A DNA stretch of 64,000 bases from Paenibacillus_E sp040812395. GTDB taxonomy: Bacteria > Bacillota > Bacilli > Paenibacillales > NBRC-103111. Within the stretch, counting starts at the first letter, position 1. Each line of letters opens with the position of its first letter. The stretch lies in assembly GCF_040812395.1 (NCBI RefSeq), contig NZ_JBFNXH010000006.1:62001-126000 (forward strand). The letters run 5' to 3'. The notes beneath the pieces are model-generated. The model ran no database searches. It saw only the letters and a program-made list of their open reading frames with translations, and was not told the origin of the DNA. A program made the position numbers and the translations under genes. This document shows, in pieces, positions 33,990 through 42,327 of this stretch.

Positions 33990-34130
33990 CCCCCACGAAG
34001 TGACGAGATGCTATGAAGCATAGTCCGTCCGCATAGAGCTGAAAGCTCGGTCGGCGTCTAAACTTTCAGCTTAAAGCGATCAAGCTTTCGACTTGCTTCG
34101 ATAAGTGTTCATCCATTAACTTTGTGGGGG
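33990..34130 (-). repeat. Large structured inverted-repeat element in front of yrrD
   Basis: Terminal arms CCCCCACGAAGT (33990-34001) and ACTTTGTGGGGG (34119-34130) pair over 12 bases with one wobble. Inside are at least four hairpins: ATGCT/AGCAT (34008-34021), CCGTCC-GAGC/GCTC-GGTCGG (34025-34054), AGCTT/AAGCT (34068-34086) and TCGA/TCGA (34088-34101). It ends 2-3 bases before the ATTAGGAGG of yrrD. The minus strand has GAAGCAAG, a word shared with the smaller SD-adjacent repeats. It may be a structured 5' UTR or a small mobile element. Confidence 0.6.
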
Positions 34131-34154
34131 GGCCCCAAATAGAACCACCCGGTA

Positions 34155-35303
34155 CTACTTACTACGCAACCGGTTCACAATGGTTGCAAGTTTTTGGGCG
34201 GCTGCTTCGATTTGCTCTATAGAATTCCCCATTCCAAAGCTAAATCGAACCGCGGAGGCTGTAGCACTTTCTGGAAGCTTCATGGCCTTCAGCACATGGG
34301 AAATTTCGAGAGAACCCGAAGTGCACGCAGAGCCGCTCGCGGCTGCCACACCTTCCAGATCAAGATTCATAAGCAGTGTTTCCGTTGAAATACCTGGGAA
34401 GCTGATGTTCAGAATATGCGGGATTGACTGTTCCTTGTGACCATTAATAACAAAACCTTCAAAGCCTAATTGTTCTTCCAAAACGGTAAGCATGATTTGA
34501 CGAAGCTCCATAGCTTTATGTTGCATGCTTGCAATCATCGACAAACTGATATCGACGGCTTTAGCAAATCCTGCGATGCCCGCCATATTTTCGGTGCCGG
34601 AACGACGCTTCCTCTCTTGAGAACCGCCATAAACATGAGGCATCAGAATTGTATTCTTAGAGACATATAACGCTCCTACACCCTTGGGACCGTATATTTT
34701 GTGAGCGGAAAGACTCATCAAATCCACGGGCAGCGAGTCAAGATGCAGCGGCAGTTTACCCAATGCTTGAACGGCATCCACATGAAAGGGAATCTGCCGG
34801 CTTCTAGCCAGGAGACCCGCTTGCTCAATCGGTTGAATCGTTCCCACTTCATTGTTCACATACATCATAGAGATAAGCGCCGTATCCGGACGAATGGCTG
34901 CTTCCAGATCCTCGATTTGAATAAGACCGGTCGGATCTACTGGCAGGTAGGTAACCTCGTAACCGAGGTTTTCCAATCTCTCGCAAGGATGTAGTACGGC
35001 ATGATGCTCAATTTGGGTTGTGATCACGTGCTTCTTACCGTATTTATTTGCGTTGAGCACACCGAAGATGGCCATATTGTTACTCTCGGTCCCACCGCTC
35101 GTATAAATAAGCTGCCCAGGCAGACAGCCTAATGAAGCTGCCATGGCGTCACGAAACCGATTCAAAGCCGTTCTTGCCGCTCTGCCGAAGCTGTGTGTGC
35201 TGGATGGATTGCCATAAAAAGCTGTATAGAAAGGAAGCATTGCTTCCACTACGTCGGGATGCACAGGCGTTGTCGCCGCGTGATCTAAATAAATAGGAAA
35301 CAT
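34155..35303 (-). CDS. yrvO: Cysteine desulfurase (YrvO/NifS family)
   Basis: This PLP enzyme takes sulfur from cysteine as a persulfide. It has 382 residues. The PLP lysine is in SLSAHKIYGPKG, and the catalytic cysteine is in the loop GSACTSGSLE. The start is YLDHAATTPVHP. In B. subtilis YrvO hands sulfur to MnmA for 2-thiouridine at U34. Here mnmA lies just across cymR on the opposite strand, so the same partnership is likely. It follows cymR by 10 nt, as one transcript. It is of the short-loop (NifS/IscS group I) type, not SufS. Confidence 0.94.
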   Translation of the reverse strand: MFPIYLDHAATTPVHPDVVEAMLPFYTAFYGNPSSTHSFGRAARTALNRFRDAMAASLGCLPGQLIYTSGGTESNNMAIFGVLNANKYGKKHVITTQIEHHAVLHPCERLENLGYEVTYLPVDPTGLIQIEDLEAAIRPDTALISMMYVNNEVGTIQPIEQAGLLARSRQIPFHVDAVQALGKLPLHLDSLPVDLMSLSAHKIYGPKGVGALYVSKNTILMPHVYGGSQERKRRSGTENMAGIAGFAKAVDISLSMIASMQHKAMELRQIMLTVLEEQLGFEGFVINGHKEQSIPHILNISFPGISTETLLMNLDLEGVAAASGSACTSGSLEISHVLKAMKLPESATASAVRFSFGMGNSIEQIEAAAQKLATIVNRLRSK

Positions 35304-35313
35304 AATCGCACCT

Positions 35314-35733
35314 TTAGATATAGAACATATAGTTGTCGTTCGTGCCTTGATCTTCGAAAGAAATTAAATTAGCCAATGTCGTTGAATCCAACACATCTGC
35401 AATGCTATCGCGAATGCGAATCCATAGATCCCGTTTGGCAGGATCGTCTTCTTCCGTAAAGTCTACGGGACTGATTGGCCCTTCCAATACGCGAATTACT
35501 TCACCAGCTGTTACCAGTTCAGGAGATTTCGATAGAATATATCCGCCGTATGCACCGCGAATACTTTTCACCAAGCCTGCATTTCTTAGCGGAGCCACGA
35601 GTTGTTCCAGGTAATGCTCGGAAAGCTGATGTTTTTCCGCAATGCTTTTGAGTGAAGTCGGTCCTTCACCGAATCTATTGGCCAGCTCCATCATGATTGT
35701 TAAACCATATCGGCCTTTTGTAGAAATTTTCAA
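35314..35733 (-). CDS. cymR: Rrf2-family cysteine metabolism regulator CymR
   Basis: This 139-residue Rrf2-type repressor begins with the winged helix MKISTKGRYGLTIMMELA, then SLKSIAEKHQLSEHYLEQLV (recognition helix) and SIRGAYGGYIL. It has no cysteine triad, so it is not an FeS IscR. The closeness to yrvO and the sequence agree with CymR, which with CysK represses cysteine uptake and synthesis genes when cysteine is plentiful. It is first of the cymR-yrvO pair and divergent from mnmA (243-bp region). Whether it binds that region itself is open. Confidence 0.9.
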   Translation of the reverse strand: MKISTKGRYGLTIMMELANRFGEGPTSLKSIAEKHQLSEHYLEQLVAPLRNAGLVKSIRGAYGGYILSKSPELVTAGEVIRVLEGPISPVDFTEEDDPAKRDLWIRIRDSIADVLDSTTLANLISFEDQGTNDNYMFYI

Positions 35734-35895
35734 AATAACACCTCATTCAACATTTATACCATCAAGGTCGTCTCTATCCTGCTAAACAGCGTTTCCATTT
35801 TAAGCAAAAACATTCCTAAACATCTGCATATCATATATATGTTATCATAATTCCTTGTTTTGTGGGAGAAAAACAATGACATTCTCATGAAATAT

Positions 35896-35924
35896 TTTAT
35901 ATTTTCAGAGGGGACATGTATAAT
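35896..35924 (+). promoter_or_regulatory. Probable mnmA promoter
   Basis: TTTATA (35896-35901) and a perfect TATAAT (35919-35924) with a 17-bp spacer. The -35 element is weak. It is about 50 bp before the mnmA start. Confidence 0.5.
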
Positions 35925-35976
35925 AGTGAGAGTTTCACTATGACTTGCAGGATAGGTAGAAAAGAGGTATACAGCT

Positions 35977-37065
35977 ATGAGTAAAAAAACAAGGGTTATT
36001 CTAGGCATGTCCGGCGGAGTGGATTCTTCCGTGGCAGCGCTTCTGCTTAAGGAGCAAGGTTACGAAGTGATCGGCATATTCATGAAAAATTGGGACGATA
36101 CCGATGAATTCGGGCATTGTACCGCAGAAGAAGATGCAGAGGATGTCAGAAGGGTTTGCGATCAGCTCGACATCCCTTTCTATACAGTAAATTTCGAGAA
36201 GCAATACTATGATAAAGTGTTCGCCTATTTCTTGGACGAGTATACCAAAGGCCGCACGCCGAACCCTGATGTGATGTGTAACCGGGAAATCAAGTTCGGT
36301 GAGCTGCTGCAAAAGGTTATCGATCTGGGCGGCGACTATATCGCCACAGGCCATTACGCGCAGGTCAAAGAGCAAGATGGCGAGTATATGCTGCTTCGCG
36401 GCAATGATTCCAACAAGGATCAGACTTACTTCCTGAATGTTCTGAATCAACAGCAATTATCCAGAGCTATGTTTCCAATCGGTCATTTGCCGAAGCCAAA
36501 GGTTCGCGAAATTGCAGAAGCCGCCGGACTGGCGACAGCTAAAAAGAAAGACAGCACGGGGATTTGCTTTATCGGCGAGCGTGACTTTAAGCAGTTTCTA
36601 AGTCAGTATCTTCCTGCAAAACCAGGCAACATGGTCGATATCCGAAATGGTGAAGTGAAGGGTCGTCACGATGGTCTCATGTACTACACGCTTGGGCAAA
36701 GACAAGGCTTGGGCATAGGTGGTTCAGGTTCAGGTGAACCGTGGTTTGTTGTTGATAAAGATTTGGAAAACAACCGTCTGCTGGTCGTTCAAGGCGAGCA
36801 ATACCCAGGTCTCTATTCCAAAGGGTTAACCGCCACGGATGTGAACTGGATCAGCCCTAACAAGCCGACCGGTACCTTTGCCTGTACAGCGAAATTCCGC
36901 TATCGTCAGCCAGATCAAGGCGTTCGCATTACTTTAAGCGAAAATGGAACTTGTGAAGTCGTATTTGATCAACCGCAAAAAGCCGTGACACCGGGACAAT
37001 CCGTCGTCTTCTATCAAAACGATGTATGCCTAGGCGGAGGCGTCATCGACAAGGTTCATAAATAA
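35977..37065 (+). CDS. mnmA: tRNA-specific 2-thiouridylase MnmA
   Basis: This enzyme puts sulfur on U34 of tRNA-Lys, -Glu and -Gln. It has 362 residues. The PP-loop GMSGGVDSS is at the N-terminus. The two catalytic cysteines are in NPDVMCNREIKF (about Cys102) and STGICFIGER (about Cys198). The C-terminal barrel domains close with PGQSVVFY. The start is ATG 35977 with AGAGGT upstream. It is divergent from cymR-yrvO, which encodes its likely sulfur donor; in B. subtilis the two genes are adjacent and co-directional. Confidence 0.97.
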   Translation: MSKKTRVILGMSGGVDSSVAALLLKEQGYEVIGIFMKNWDDTDEFGHCTAEEDAEDVRRVCDQLDIPFYTVNFEKQYYDKVFAYFLDEYTKGRTPNPDVMCNREIKFGELLQKVIDLGGDYIATGHYAQVKEQDGEYMLLRGNDSNKDQTYFLNVLNQQQLSRAMFPIGHLPKPKVREIAEAAGLATAKKKDSTGICFIGERDFKQFLSQYLPAKPGNMVDIRNGEVKGRHDGLMYYTLGQRQGLGIGGSGSGEPWFVVDKDLENNRLLVVQGEQYPGLYSKGLTATDVNWISPNKPTGTFACTAKFRYRQPDQGVRITLSENGTCEVVFDQPQKAVTPGQSVVFYQNDVCLGGGVIDKVHK

Positions 37066-37110
37066 ATCCATTTCTAGGAATATTTGAGAATAGGGATAGG
37101 GGATGTTGAG

Positions 37111-37803
37111 TTGGTGGAAAAGAAGGCAATTTCGATGAAAGCCGCAACTTATGCAGAAGCGGCTAAGATTGTGAAAGAGGTAGGTATTCTTCCCCTATCC
37201 TCCTTCATACCAGATCATCCTTCGCTTGAATCCATTACGGAAAAAGAACAATGGCATACAGGTTTAGAGGATGACCCCTGGCTTTGGCGAGACCGTTTTC
37301 CAGGCGATGGCTTAGCCGCATACGGTCGTTTTTTTGCTAAAAAGCCTTTGTTGATCGCTGCTGATCTGTTCCCATTAGTGAAAAACATATTGGAAGAACC
37401 CTACTCTGTGGATGAACGCTATCAGGATGGGCAGCTGCCTAAATCAGCTGTGGAGCTCTTTGAGGCTGTTTCTGAAAATGAGGGAATCGATGTCAAAGAG
37501 CTTCGAGCGAAGACCGGGATGAAAGCCAAGGAATCCAAGAATGAATTTGACCGCGCGCTGATTGAGCTTCAAAGCACAACAGACCTCCTCATTGCCGGCA
37601 TTAGCGAGCGTTTGAATGCAAATGGGGTCAAAAGTGGCTGGAACAGCACTTGCTATATGACTGCCGCTCATTGGATGGAGCTTCATGGTCTTGAACCGAA
37701 TACACTGCCTACTCCTGAAGCTAAAAGTATGCTTAGAACAAAGCTGCAAGGAAGATGCAGCGAAGCAGCGCTTGCTTATTTGTACAAGATATTCCGTCTG
37801 TAG
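37111..37803 (+). CDS. AlkZ-related winged-helix protein
   Basis: This soluble protein of about 230 residues is of unknown function and resembles the AlkZ-related family (distant kin of AlkZ/YcaQ DNA glycosylases), from memory. Features are DPWLWRDRFPGDGLAAYGRFF, RYQDGQLPKSAVELFEAVSE (winged-helix part) and LRAKTGM. The core QxQ/QxD glycosylase motif of true AlkZ is not seen, so DNA repair activity should not be assumed. The start is uncertain: TTG 37111 has AGGGGA 7 nt upstream, GTG 37114 and ATG 37135 are alternatives. It lies 45 bp after mnmA. Confidence 0.7.
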   Translation: MVEKKAISMKAATYAEAAKIVKEVGILPLSSFIPDHPSLESITEKEQWHTGLEDDPWLWRDRFPGDGLAAYGRFFAKKPLLIAADLFPLVKNILEEPYSVDERYQDGQLPKSAVELFEAVSENEGIDVKELRAKTGMKAKESKNEFDRALIELQSTTDLLIAGISERLNANGVKSGWNSTCYMTAAHWMELHGLEPNTLPTPEAKSMLRTKLQGRCSEAALAYLYKIFRL

Positions 37804-37912
37804 CTGAAACCCTGCCAACTCTGAACCAGCCCTGTTGATAATTACCTTTCGCCGTCTCGTATACGGGCATGATCAACCGCTAACGATAACTGCGAAGGGT
37901 GTGAAAGAGTTC

Positions 37913-38284
37913 ATGAGTAAAGCAGCAGCCGTCCTTTTTGTCCTATGCGCATGTTGGCATGTAGAAGCAGCAGCTACTACGGAGGGAAACAATGAAGTGA
38001 TAAGGATCGAGCAAGCGCAGACGAATGAAAATGAGCCTGAGTATGCCAAGTGGAGTCGTCTCGCTTTTCATGAGGCAAGCAAGATTTATACGTTATTGGA
38101 TTATCGATATATAGGCCAGACCCATGTTGCGCCAGGTGTTGACCAGCAGCAATTCCGTTTCTGGGTCAAGAAAAAAGATGCGGAATTTCCGTTGATTGTG
38201 TCGATTCGCTACAATCCGGTGACTCAAAAAGAGTTTAGTGTCACCATGGAAGAAGAAAGAAGAGGGAACGTACAGCTCTTATGA
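37913..38284 (+). CDS. Secreted DUF3889-family protein
   Basis: This small exported protein has 123 residues with this start. A signal peptide is predicted: MSKAAAVLFVLCACWHVEAAA, with cleavage after the Ala run. The mature part has the DUF3889 (YqzG-like) pattern EPEYAKWSRLAFHEASKIY, then YIGQTHV and the C-terminal PVTQKEFSV. Function is unknown. I use ATG 37913, which gives the cleanest signal peptide; a GTG at 37901 is also possible and longer frames are poor. The last six bases overlap the convergent rarA gene. It probably acts at the cell surface. Confidence 0.72.
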   Translation: MSKAAAVLFVLCACWHVEAAATTEGNNEVIRIEQAQTNENEPEYAKWSRLAFHEASKIYTLLDYRYIGQTHVAPGVDQQQFRFWVKKKDAEFPLIVSIRYNPVTQKEFSVTMEEERRGNVQLL

Positions 38285-39598
38285 GACTGTAGGTCTACCT
38301 CTTCTTTTTTGTTGGTTCTGTTTCATTTTCTCTTCCGTTCCTTGCTCGCTGGCATTAAAAATGACTTCGTTCTTAATTTCATCCGGCAAATACTGCTGCG
38401 CGACATAGTGCCCTGGATAATCATGCGGGTACATGTAGCCTTTATGCCCCAACTTTTCTGCTCCTTTGTAATGCGTATCTCTCAAATGCAGCGGTACATC
38501 CGCAGATCTGATCTGATCCATTAGCTGAGTCGCTCTCGCGATAGCGATTGGAATGGAATTGGATTTAGGACTTTCTACAGCAAAAAGTATTGCCTGGGAA
38601 ATGACGTACTTGGACTCCGGCCATCCGATCTTATGATAGGCATCCATGGCCGTTACGGCTTGCATCATGGCCTGCGGATTCGCCAGGCCAATATCTTCAC
38701 TGCAGGCGACAATCAGACGCCGCAGGAACGTCATTGGATCCATGCCGAGCTTCTCGACGGCATAGAGGAACCAGAACAGCGCGGCGTCGCTGGAGCCGCG
38801 CACGCTTTTGTGAAAAGCGGACAAGACGTCGTATTGCGTCGACTCGTCCGCTTTCACGATCGGGCGGCGGATGGATTCTTCTGCCACCTCGAGCGTAATC
38901 TGAACCGTTCCGTCCGGTTCAGGGGAAGTTGTCAGCGCTGCAAGCTCCAGCGCGTTCAGCGAACGGCGGATATCGCCTACGGCCATCCGCGCAATATGCT
39001 CCAGCGCCTCCTCATCCACGCGGAGGCGCATGAAGCCGAGCCCCTTCACAGGATCGACGAGCGCTCTTCGCATCGCGATGAGCGCATGCTCCGCCGTGAG
39101 GGCCCTAAGCTGAAAGAGCGTCGAGCGCGACAGCAAGGCCCCATTCACATGGTGGAACGGGTTCTCTGTCGTCGCGCCGATGAAAATCAGGATGCCCTGC
39201 TCTACCGCAGGCAGCAGCGCATCTTGCCTCGAGGTATTGAAGCGATGCACCTCGTCGAGAAACAATGTTGTTTTGCGCCCATAAAGCGCTTTATTCGACT
39301 TCGCCAGTTCAATGACTTCCCGCACGTCTTTGACTGAAGCGTCAACCGCATTCAGTTTGATGAACTCTCCCTGTGTGCGATTCGCAATAATATTCGCCAA
39401 TGTTGTTTTTCCGGTTCCCGGAGGACCATAAAGTAAAATAGAATTCACCTGATCCGCTTCAATGGCGCGCCGCAGCAGCTTTCCCCGTCCGATAATATGT
39501 TCCTGTCCAATATACTCCTCAAGCGTTGCAGGCCGCATCCGATCGGCTAAAAGCTTACCGCTAGGTTCTTGCTGCGAGGCATATGTGAATAAATCCAT
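38279..39598 (-). CDS. rarA: Replication-associated recombination protein RarA (MgsA)
   Basis: This AAA+ ATPase acts at stalled forks. It has 439 residues. Walker A GPPGTGKTT is at 58-66, Walker B LFLDEVHRF follows and GATTENPFHHVN is sensor 1. The C-terminal tetramerisation domain contains DAALFWFLYAVEKLG and the closing YPHDYPGHYVAQQYLP. The extra tail GTEEKMKQNQQKRRGRPT is basic and not conserved. The middle of the gene is GC-rich compared with its ends. It sits in the yrvN place next to tcdA. Confidence 0.95.
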   Translation of the reverse strand: MDLFTYASQQEPSGKLLADRMRPATLEEYIGQEHIIGRGKLLRRAIEADQVNSILLYGPPGTGKTTLANIIANRTQGEFIKLNAVDASVKDVREVIELAKSNKALYGRKTTLFLDEVHRFNTSRQDALLPAVEQGILIFIGATTENPFHHVNGALLSRSTLFQLRALTAEHALIAMRRALVDPVKGLGFMRLRVDEEALEHIARMAVGDIRRSLNALELAALTTSPEPDGTVQITLEVAEESIRRPIVKADESTQYDVLSAFHKSVRGSSDAALFWFLYAVEKLGMDPMTFLRRLIVACSEDIGLANPQAMMQAVTAMDAYHKIGWPESKYVISQAILFAVESPKSNSIPIAIARATQLMDQIRSADVPLHLRDTHYKGAEKLGHKGYMYPHDYPGHYVAQQYLPDEIKNEVIFNASEQGTEEKMKQNQQKRRGRPTVS

Positions 39599-39683
39599 AA
39601 TAGGCTGTTTCCTTTGCTATATTTCTAGAATAAACGTATGTTCTATTATACCCCGCCGGGGAAGCGGTGTCATGTAAAGATAA

Positions 39684-39720
39684 AAAAGAACGAATACCCT
39701 CAGTGGTATCCGTTCTTTCT
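39684..39720. terminator. Terminator after tcdA
   Basis: AAAGAACGGATACC and GGTATTCGTTCTTT pair around CACTGA, with a T6 run on the minus strand; it is 7 bp past the tcdA stop. Confidence 0.88.
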
Positions 39721-39726
39721 TCTCAA

Positions 39727-40485
39727 TTAACTTTGCTTTTTCTCTGCGCTCTCCAGCAAGTCCTTAACGGCGACGCTAACCATAATCAATCCGGCCACTG
39801 GCGGAACGAAGGCGTTGCTCGCCGGCGGCATCTGCGCTTTACGAATTTCTGGCGCATTTGCAGGCACGATCTGCTGTGTAACATCCTCACGAGGCTTCAT
39901 CGGCTGCTCGGTCGAGAATACGACCTTCACACCCTTCTTGATCCCTTCCTTACGCAGCTTGTGACGAACGACGCGAGCGATAGGATCCATGCTCGTTTTC
40001 GAAATGTCAGCAACCTTGAATTGTGACGGATCCATCTTGTTAGCCGCCCCCATACTGGAGACGATCGGAATTTTCCGCTCCAAGCACTGCTTGATCAAAT
40101 GGATTTTGTAAGAGATCGTATCGCTGGCATCTAGTACGTAATCAAGCGGGAACTCAAAAAACTTCTCATACGTTTCTTCTGTGTAAAACATGCGCAAGGC
40201 AATGACATCACATTCCGGATTAATCAACTTAATTCGATCGCGCATCAAGTCTGCCTTCGGCTGTCCCACCGTCGTGGTGAGCGCATGTATCTGACGATTA
40301 ATATTCGTGATATCGACAACGTCTTTATCGACTAAAATAATCCGTCCCACACCTGTACGCGCCAACGCTTCGGCGGCTATGGAGCCTACGCCGCCTATGC
40401 CGAGCACGGCGACCGTACTATTTTTCATTACATTGAGGCCTTCTGGGCCTATGGCCAGTTCCGTCCGTGAAAATTGATGGAGCAT
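39727..40485 (-). CDS. tcdA: tRNA threonylcarbamoyladenosine dehydratase TcdA (YrvM)
   Basis: This E1-like enzyme cyclises t6A37 to ct6A with ATP. It has 252 residues. The nucleotide site GIGGVGSIAAEALARTG lies near residue 30, with DITNINRQIHA next and DYVLDASDTISYKIHLI after it. The C-terminal VPPVAGLIM is usual for TcdA/CsdL. It starts 18 nt after the aspS stop, so the order hisS-aspS-tcdA is one transcript. B. subtilis has the 6S-1 RNA gene near this junction; the gap here is too small for one. Confidence 0.94.
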   Translation of the reverse strand: MLHQFSRTELAIGPEGLNVMKNSTVAVLGIGGVGSIAAEALARTGVGRIILVDKDVVDITNINRQIHALTTTVGQPKADLMRDRIKLINPECDVIALRMFYTEETYEKFFEFPLDYVLDASDTISYKIHLIKQCLERKIPIVSSMGAANKMDPSQFKVADISKTSMDPIARVVRHKLRKEGIKKGVKVVFSTEQPMKPREDVTQQIVPANAPEIRKAQMPPASNAFVPPVAGLIMVSVAVKDLLESAEKKQS

Positions 40486-40503
40486 GGAAACACGTCCTCT
40501 TTC

Positions 40504-42285
40504 TTAAGCTTTAGCAGCAGGCTGCTTCAGTGCTACCCGAATAGACAGCTGCTCTAATTGCTTGTCGTCTACAGTTCCTGGCGCATCCGTCAACAGATCC
40601 GTCGCACTCGCCGTTTTCGGGAATGCAATTGTTTCTCTCAAGTTCGTGCGGCCGGTAATCAGCATCACTAGACGGTCGAAGCCGAAAGCAAAACCACCGT
40701 GTGGAGGCGTGCCATACTCGAAAGCTTCGAGCAGGAAGCCGAACTTCTCAGTCGCCTCTTCTTTGGAGAAGCCAAGCGCTCCAAACATTTTCTCTTGTAC
40801 TTCACGTTGATAAATACGCATGGAGCCGCCGCCCACTTCATAACCATTCAGCACCAAGTCATAAGCTTGCGCACGGATTTGTCCAGGGTCTGTATCGAAG
40901 AGATGAATATCATCTTCATTAGGACGTGTGAATGGGTGATGTTCTGCGACATAACGTTTCGCCTCTTCATCATAGCCAAGCAATGGGAAGTCTACGACCC
41001 AAGCATATTTGAACTTGGAATCATCAATGAGCCCAAGATCACGGCCAATTTTCAAGCGCAGGTTGCCGAGAACGTCTGCAACGACTTTTTTCTTATCGGC
41101 GGAGAAAAGAAGCAAGTCGCCTTCTTCAGCGCCTAAACGCTCAGTCAATGCTGCAATCTCAGCTTCATTGAAAAACTTCACGATAGGCCCTTTGAACTCG
41201 CCGTCTTTCACTTGAATCCAAGCCAAACCTTTGGCTCCATAACGTGACGCAAAAGTTCCCAGGTCGTCGATATCTTTACGGCTCCATGTACCGCAGCCTT
41301 TGGCGTTCAGCACTTTCACTTGACCGCCGGCTTTGATTACATTAGCAAATACTTGTACGCCTGAAGTTGCAACGATATCAGAAACGTCTTCAAGTTCTAA
41401 ACCGAAACGAAGGTCCGGTTTGTCTGATCCATATTTGCCCATAGCATCCGCATAAGTGATGCGTTGGAATGGACGAGGAATTTCAACATTCGCCGTCTCT
41501 TTCATCAGATTCACTACAAGCTCTTCCAGAATATCCAGAAGCTGATCTTGCGCTAAGAAGGAAGTCTCGATGTCGACTTGCGTGAATTCCGGTTGACGGT
41601 CAGCACGAAGATCTTCGTCACGGAAGCAACGAGCGATTTGATAGTAACGTTCAAGACCACTAACCATCAACAATTGTTTAAAGATTTGCGGAGATTGCGG
41701 CAAGGCGAAAAACTCGCCTGGATGCACGCGGCTCGGTACCAAATAATCACGAGCGCCTTCCGGTGTGCTTTTGGTCAAAATGGGCGTTTCTACCTCAATG
41801 AATCCTTGATCGTCAAGGAAATTGCGGAACACTCTTGCCGCTTTGGAACGAAGCGCGAGCGTTTTTTGCATTTCGGGACGACGGAGGTCGAGATAACGAT
41901 ATCTTAAGCGAACAGCCTCATCCACATCTACACCGTCTTCGATGAAGAACGGAGGCGTTTTGGCTGCGTTCATGATTTCAATTTCAGTTACTTGAATTTC
42001 AATTTCACCCGTCGCGATATTTTTGTTAACCGTCTCCGCATCGCGTTCAACAACTTTTCCTATTACCGCCAGCACATATTCATTACGTGCGCGATCCGCG
42101 ATAGCTAGAGCATCTCCTGAGAAATCTGGGTTGAATACCGTCTGCACCAAACCGCTGCGATCGCGAAGATCAATGAACAGCACGCCCCCAAGGTCGCGTC
42201 TTCTTTGAACCCATCCATTTAGTACTACCGTCTGTCCAATATGCGCTTTTGTAAGCTGCCCGCAATGATGTGTTTTGAGCATCAT
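40504..42285 (-). CDS. aspS: Aspartyl-tRNA synthetase
   Basis: This class II synthetase of bacterial type has 593 residues. The N-terminal anticodon-binding OB fold contains GWVQRRRDLGGVLFIDLRDR. Motif 2 is CFRDEDLRADRQPEFTQ. The large bacterial GAD insertion follows, and motif 3 is FAFGFDRLVM. Start ATG 42285 is followed by MLKTHHCGQL; AGGAGG lies upstream. It is second in the hisS-aspS operon under a T-box. Specificity for Asp only or for both Asp and Asn was not determined; gatCAB is not in view. Confidence 0.97.
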   Translation of the reverse strand: MMLKTHHCGQLTKAHIGQTVVLNGWVQRRRDLGGVLFIDLRDRSGLVQTVFNPDFSGDALAIADRARNEYVLAVIGKVVERDAETVNKNIATGEIEIQVTEIEIMNAAKTPPFFIEDGVDVDEAVRLRYRYLDLRRPEMQKTLALRSKAARVFRNFLDDQGFIEVETPILTKSTPEGARDYLVPSRVHPGEFFALPQSPQIFKQLLMVSGLERYYQIARCFRDEDLRADRQPEFTQVDIETSFLAQDQLLDILEELVVNLMKETANVEIPRPFQRITYADAMGKYGSDKPDLRFGLELEDVSDIVATSGVQVFANVIKAGGQVKVLNAKGCGTWSRKDIDDLGTFASRYGAKGLAWIQVKDGEFKGPIVKFFNEAEIAALTERLGAEEGDLLLFSADKKKVVADVLGNLRLKIGRDLGLIDDSKFKYAWVVDFPLLGYDEEAKRYVAEHHPFTRPNEDDIHLFDTDPGQIRAQAYDLVLNGYEVGGGSMRIYQREVQEKMFGALGFSKEEATEKFGFLLEAFEYGTPPHGGFAFGFDRLVMLITGRTNLRETIAFPKTASATDLLTDAPGTVDDKQLEQLSIRVALKQPAAKA

Positions 42286-42327
42286 AATCGTATTTCCTCC
42301 TCATAGGGTTATAAAATGGGTAAATTT

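Noticed and set aside
40486..40503. 6S-1 RNA gene between tcdA and aspS, as in B. subtilis
   Set aside because: The gap is 18 bases, far too short for a 6S RNA.
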